Shown: positions 61,698 through 64,000 of the stretch, in pieces | Position numbering within the stretch: the first letter of the stretch is position 1 | How the letters are laid out: every line of letters begins with the position of its first letter | Source of the DNA: CAYOUV01 sp963790075 | GTDB taxonomy: Bacteria; Chloroflexota; Anaerolineae; Anaerolineales; Villigracilaceae | DNA: 64,000 nucleotides | Assembly: GCA_963790075.1 (NCBI GenBank) | Contig: CAWBNG010000003.1 | Span: 434,001 to 498,000 of the forward strand | Direction of reading: 5' to 3' | The notes under the pieces: model-generated | Seen by the model: only the letters and a program-made list of their open reading frames with translations | What the model was told of the DNA's origin: nothing | Databases searched by the model: none | Made by a program: the position numbers and the translations under genes

Positions 61698-62653
61698 TGG
61701 TTTCAACCGACCTCAACGTTTCCCCGGATACGCGTGTGCTCGTGATTGGTGCAGCCGGTCTTGATGTGATCGCTCGCATCGAAGATGAATTGCATACTGC
61801 AACGTCCAACCCGGCCCGCATCCGTCGATCATATGGCGGTGTGGCGCGCAATGTTGCTGAGAATTTGGCGCGCCTCGGACAGCCGGTCAGCCTGATAACG
61901 GTGGTTGGCACCGACCCCGGGGGCGAGGAGATGCTCGAACACACAGCCAAGTCTGGTGTGGATATCTCAGCCGTGCTGCGAACAAGCGAGTATCCAACCG
62001 GTTTTTACATGGCCATCCTCTCAAATCGTGGCCGACTGCAGTTAGCCGTCGACGATATGCGACTGCTCTCCAAGCTGACCCCTGATTACCTGAAAGACCA
62101 TGAGGACAAATTTAAGTCGGCCGGACTGGTTTTCGTGGACGCCAATTTGCCTGAGAAAACCCTCCGGACTGCAATGAGTCTGGCCAAGAAAGCCAAAATC
62201 CCCATCTGCGCCGATCCTACTTCGTCAAAATTAACGGAAAAACTGAAACCGCATCTCTCCAAACTCTATTTGATTACCCCAAACAGCCATGAAGCCAGCA
62301 TCCTGACCGGGATCAGCTTCGATACATCCGAGCGCAAAAATGCCCTGGCAGCAGCGCGAGCGCTTGTCAACCAGGGCGTGCAATTTGCCCTGGTCACGCT
62401 GGCTGAATTGGGTGTGGTGTATGCAACTTCCGAAACGAACGGACACATCCCAGCCATCCGTACCAAAATCGTCGACCCGACCGGCGCTGGTGACGCCATG
62501 TCGGCCGCTGTGATCTTTGCCTTACTTAACGACATTGACCTGGACGATGCCATCCGCCTGGGAGTTTCATCGGCTTCCCTGACTTTGCGACATCCCGGAA
62601 CGGTTTACCCCAACCTTTCCATCGAAGCACTCTATGACCAATTACTGGTCTAA
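61697..62653 (+). CDS. psuK: PfkB-family sugar kinase, likely pseudouridine kinase
   Basis: 318 residues. The PfkB N-terminal motif (VLVIGAAGLDVIARI, then RIRRSYGGVARNVAENLARLG) and the C-terminal catalytic motif DPTGAGDAMSAAVI with the base Asp are present. Placement directly before psuG, three bases apart, suggests pseudouridine as substrate, giving pseudouridine 5'-phosphate. On sequence alone it could be another ribokinase-type enzyme. Confidence 0.85.
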   Translation: MVSTDLNVSPDTRVLVIGAAGLDVIARIEDELHTATSNPARIRRSYGGVARNVAENLARLGQPVSLITVVGTDPGGEEMLEHTAKSGVDISAVLRTSEYPTGFYMAILSNRGRLQLAVDDMRLLSKLTPDYLKDHEDKFKSAGLVFVDANLPEKTLRTAMSLAKKAKIPICADPTSSKLTEKLKPHLSKLYLITPNSHEASILTGISFDTSERKNALAAARALVNQGVQFALVTLAELGVVYATSETNGHIPAIRTKIVDPTGAGDAMSAAVIFALLNDIDLDDAIRLGVSSASLTLRHPGTVYPNLSIEALYDQLLV

Positions 62654-62655
62654 AC

Positions 62656-63579
62656 ATGCCTGATTCCCTAATTAAATCATCCGAAATCGAACGCGCCTTA
62701 CGCATGCAAATGCCGATCGTTGCGCTGGAGTCGGCTGTCATCACACATGGCCTACCCGATCCACAAAATCTGCAATTGGCACGCGACATGGAAGAGCAAA
62801 TCCGCAGGCAGGGTGCTGTCCCGGCCACAGTCGCCGTGCTGGACGGAAATATTCATGTCGGGCTGACTGATGCAGAGCTCGAGAAGCTTGCGCAGGCCTC
62901 AGCCCCGCTCAAGATCAGCCGCAGGGATTTTGCCACAGCAATTACCAAAAAAGCCACTGGGGGCACAACCGTCGCCGGGACCATGTTCGCTGCCGAGCGT
63001 GCCGGGATCAAAGTCTTTGCTACGGGCGGAATCGGCGGGGTACACCACGAAGCGCGCTTCGATGTCTCAACCGATTTGCACGCCCTGGCCGACACACAGA
63101 TGATCGTGGTCTGCGCAGGCGCCAAGTCCATCCTGGATTTACCAGCAACCCTGGAATATCTTGAAACTGTGGCAGTGCCAGTCGTCGGTTACCAGACTGA
63201 AGAATTTCCCGCCTTCTTTTCACGGGAAAGCGGCTTGAAGACCAGCCTCAGATTGGATTCAGTACAAGAAATCGCTGAGTTCGCCCGGACGCACTGGGGG
63301 TTGGGAATGAAAAGTAGCATTTTGATAACCCAACCGGTACCGAAAGATGATGAAATCCCAAAATCCGAGATGGACCCGTGGCTGCGTCAAGCCTCGGCTA
63401 CAGCACAGGAGAAAAAAATTCACGGGCAGGCGCTGACGCCCTTTTTGTTGGAAACCATCAAGGATTTGAGCGGCGGGAGATCGCTGCGCGCCAACCTGGC
63501 GCTTTTACTCAACAATGCCAGGCTGGCAGCCCAGATTGCCAAGATACTGACAGCCGGCCAGAGACAAAAGCTAATCTAA
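62656..63579 (+). CDS. psuG: Pseudouridine-5'-phosphate glycosidase
   Basis: 307 residues. Motifs PIVALESAVITHGLPDPQN, GGTTVAGTMFAAERAGIKVFATGGIGGVHHEA and GYQTEEFPAFFSR are diagnostic. It splits pseudouridine 5'-phosphate to uracil and ribose 5-phosphate using a Lys and metal site. With psuK it forms the full pathway for using pseudouridine from RNA turnover. Confidence 0.95.
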   Translation: MPDSLIKSSEIERALRMQMPIVALESAVITHGLPDPQNLQLARDMEEQIRRQGAVPATVAVLDGNIHVGLTDAELEKLAQASAPLKISRRDFATAITKKATGGTTVAGTMFAAERAGIKVFATGGIGGVHHEARFDVSTDLHALADTQMIVVCAGAKSILDLPATLEYLETVAVPVVGYQTEEFPAFFSRESGLKTSLRLDSVQEIAEFARTHWGLGMKSSILITQPVPKDDEIPKSEMDPWLRQASATAQEKKIHGQALTPFLLETIKDLSGGRSLRANLALLLNNARLAAQIAKILTAGQRQKLI

Positions 63580-63600
63580 AAGGATGGCGCTTGGCCATCC
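63576..63600 (-). terminator. Hairpin between psuG and the thioesterase gene
   Basis: GGATGGC (63582-63588) and GCCATCC (63594-63600) pair; on the minus strand TTTTAG follows, so it serves the thioesterase transcript. Confidence 0.6.
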
Positions 63601-63606
63601 CTGGAT

Positions 63607-64000
63607 TCATTTTGGGAGAAGCTTCTCCGGCATTTGCACAGCGAGCACTTCTCCGCGTACCGTAATTTCCCCGTTTGCCACAATCCACTCTTCGACAACC
63701 ACCCGGCGACCCCGGATCTCCTTCACGCGTCCACGGATCTCGAGACTGATCCCCAGCGGGGTAGGTTTGAGATAATCGACATGCAGCGAACCAGTTACAA
63801 AGCGGAAGCCCGGTTCGCTGTCCATCGGACGGCCTTCAGCGCGATGCATCGCAGCCGCAGCTGTCCCTGTACCGTGGCAGTCGATCAGCGAAGCCAGCAA
63901 ACCTCCGTAGACGTACCCCGGAATGGCAATGTGATAGGGCTCAGGAGTAAAATGGGCGACGGTCTCTTCCCCATCCCAGAAACTTTTGATCTGGTGGCCG
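63607..64000 (-). CDS. PaaI-like hotdog thioesterase, N-terminus beyond the window
   Basis: The visible 130 residues run from SFWDGEETVAHFTP through IPGYVYGGLLASLIDCHGTG to the stop at 63607. YGGLLASLIDCHGTGTAAAAM is the hotdog helix with the catalytic Asp, and TGSLHVDYLKPTPLG is the typical later strand. Such enzymes hydrolyse acyl-CoA thioesters. The start lies past the window edge; an internal ATG at 63900 is not it. Confidence 0.85.
   Translation of the reverse strand, partial: GHQIKSFWDGEETVAHFTPEPYHIAIPGYVYGGLLASLIDCHGTGTAAAAMHRAEGRPMDSEPGFRFVTGSLHVDYLKPTPLGISLEIRGRVKEIRGRRVVVEEWIVANGEITVRGEVLAVQMPEKLLPK

Noticed and set aside
1..64000. CRISPR arrays, insertion sequences, prophage, rRNA
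   Set aside because: No regularly spaced repeats, transposase or integrase motifs, phage structural genes or rRNA sequence were found on reading either strand.

Overview
The window looks like chromosomal DNA of an Anaerolineae-type Chloroflexi bacterium. This is inferred from GC-rich coding sequence, several small protein families typical of that group, secreted proteins with FGYP/VQYF-type repeats, a fused CydDC exporter and BTAD/AAA regulators. No phage, IS element or CRISPR array was seen. Most of the window is housekeeping and accessory metabolism in short operons on both strands.

Region by region. 1-296: the 3' end of a glucose-6-phosphate dehydrogenase. 363-4033 (minus): a CBS protein, then a Mg-related operon. 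That operon has a sigma70-type promoter, an M-box (ykoK) Mg2+ riboswitch with an intrinsic terminator, a soluble PRC/MgtE_N/CBS protein and an Nramp-related transporter with Mg-type (NRMT-like) motifs. 4131-5815: a lipoprotein and small membrane proteins in lower-GC DNA. 5874-8278: crtI and crtB for carotenoid synthesis. 8453-8675: tRNA-Pro(CGG) with promoter, terminator and a partial tandem copy of its 3' end. 8848-11787: an atypical response regulator facing an orphan DNA methyltransferase and an L,D-transpeptidase. 11934-13632: a SWIM zinc-finger protein and an MFS exporter. 13702-17762: a likely operon of a nitrilase-type glutaminase, an SLC13/ArsB-like transporter, a Usp protein and NAD synthetase. 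17922-21470: a BTAD/AAA/TPR regulator broken by a frameshift, followed by a decayed epimerase remnant. 21523-30466: small proteins, tRNA-Ser(CGA), a beta-CASP hydrolase, RNase D, a GNAT acetyltransferase, a slipin/NfeD pair, UDP-ManNAcA synthesis (wecC, wecB) and a secreted repeat protein. 30473-37175: a PyrK-like protein, a prohibitin-like protein, a selenoprotein SelD with an in-frame UGA, a deaminase, a CNNM-type protein and gamma-glutamyltransferase. 37338-43455: cydA, cydB and fused cydDC behind a candidate Rex operator. 43463-49996: rho, a LysM/M23 peptidase, birA, gyrA and tRNA-Leu(CAG). 50163-53904: acyl-CoA dehydrogenase and ETF, with a palindromic operator. 54008-57604: an MFS exporter, a secreted protein, and an ECF sigma factor with a DUF5667-like partner. 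57732-64000: a PHP phosphoesterase, a pair of large SPFH-like membrane proteins joined to pseudouridine catabolism (psuK, psuG), and a partial hotdog thioesterase.

How it fits together: bd oxidase plus acyl-CoA dehydrogenase/ETF fit a facultative or microaerobic heterotroph. The Rex-like site would tie bd oxidase to the NADH/NAD+ ratio. The M-box ties the transporter operon to Mg2+. The UGA in selD implies that the cell decodes selenocysteine, although no other Sec machinery lies here. The strongest second-look items are the selenoprotein SelD, the M-box/NRMT operon and the tandem SPFH-psuKG operon.
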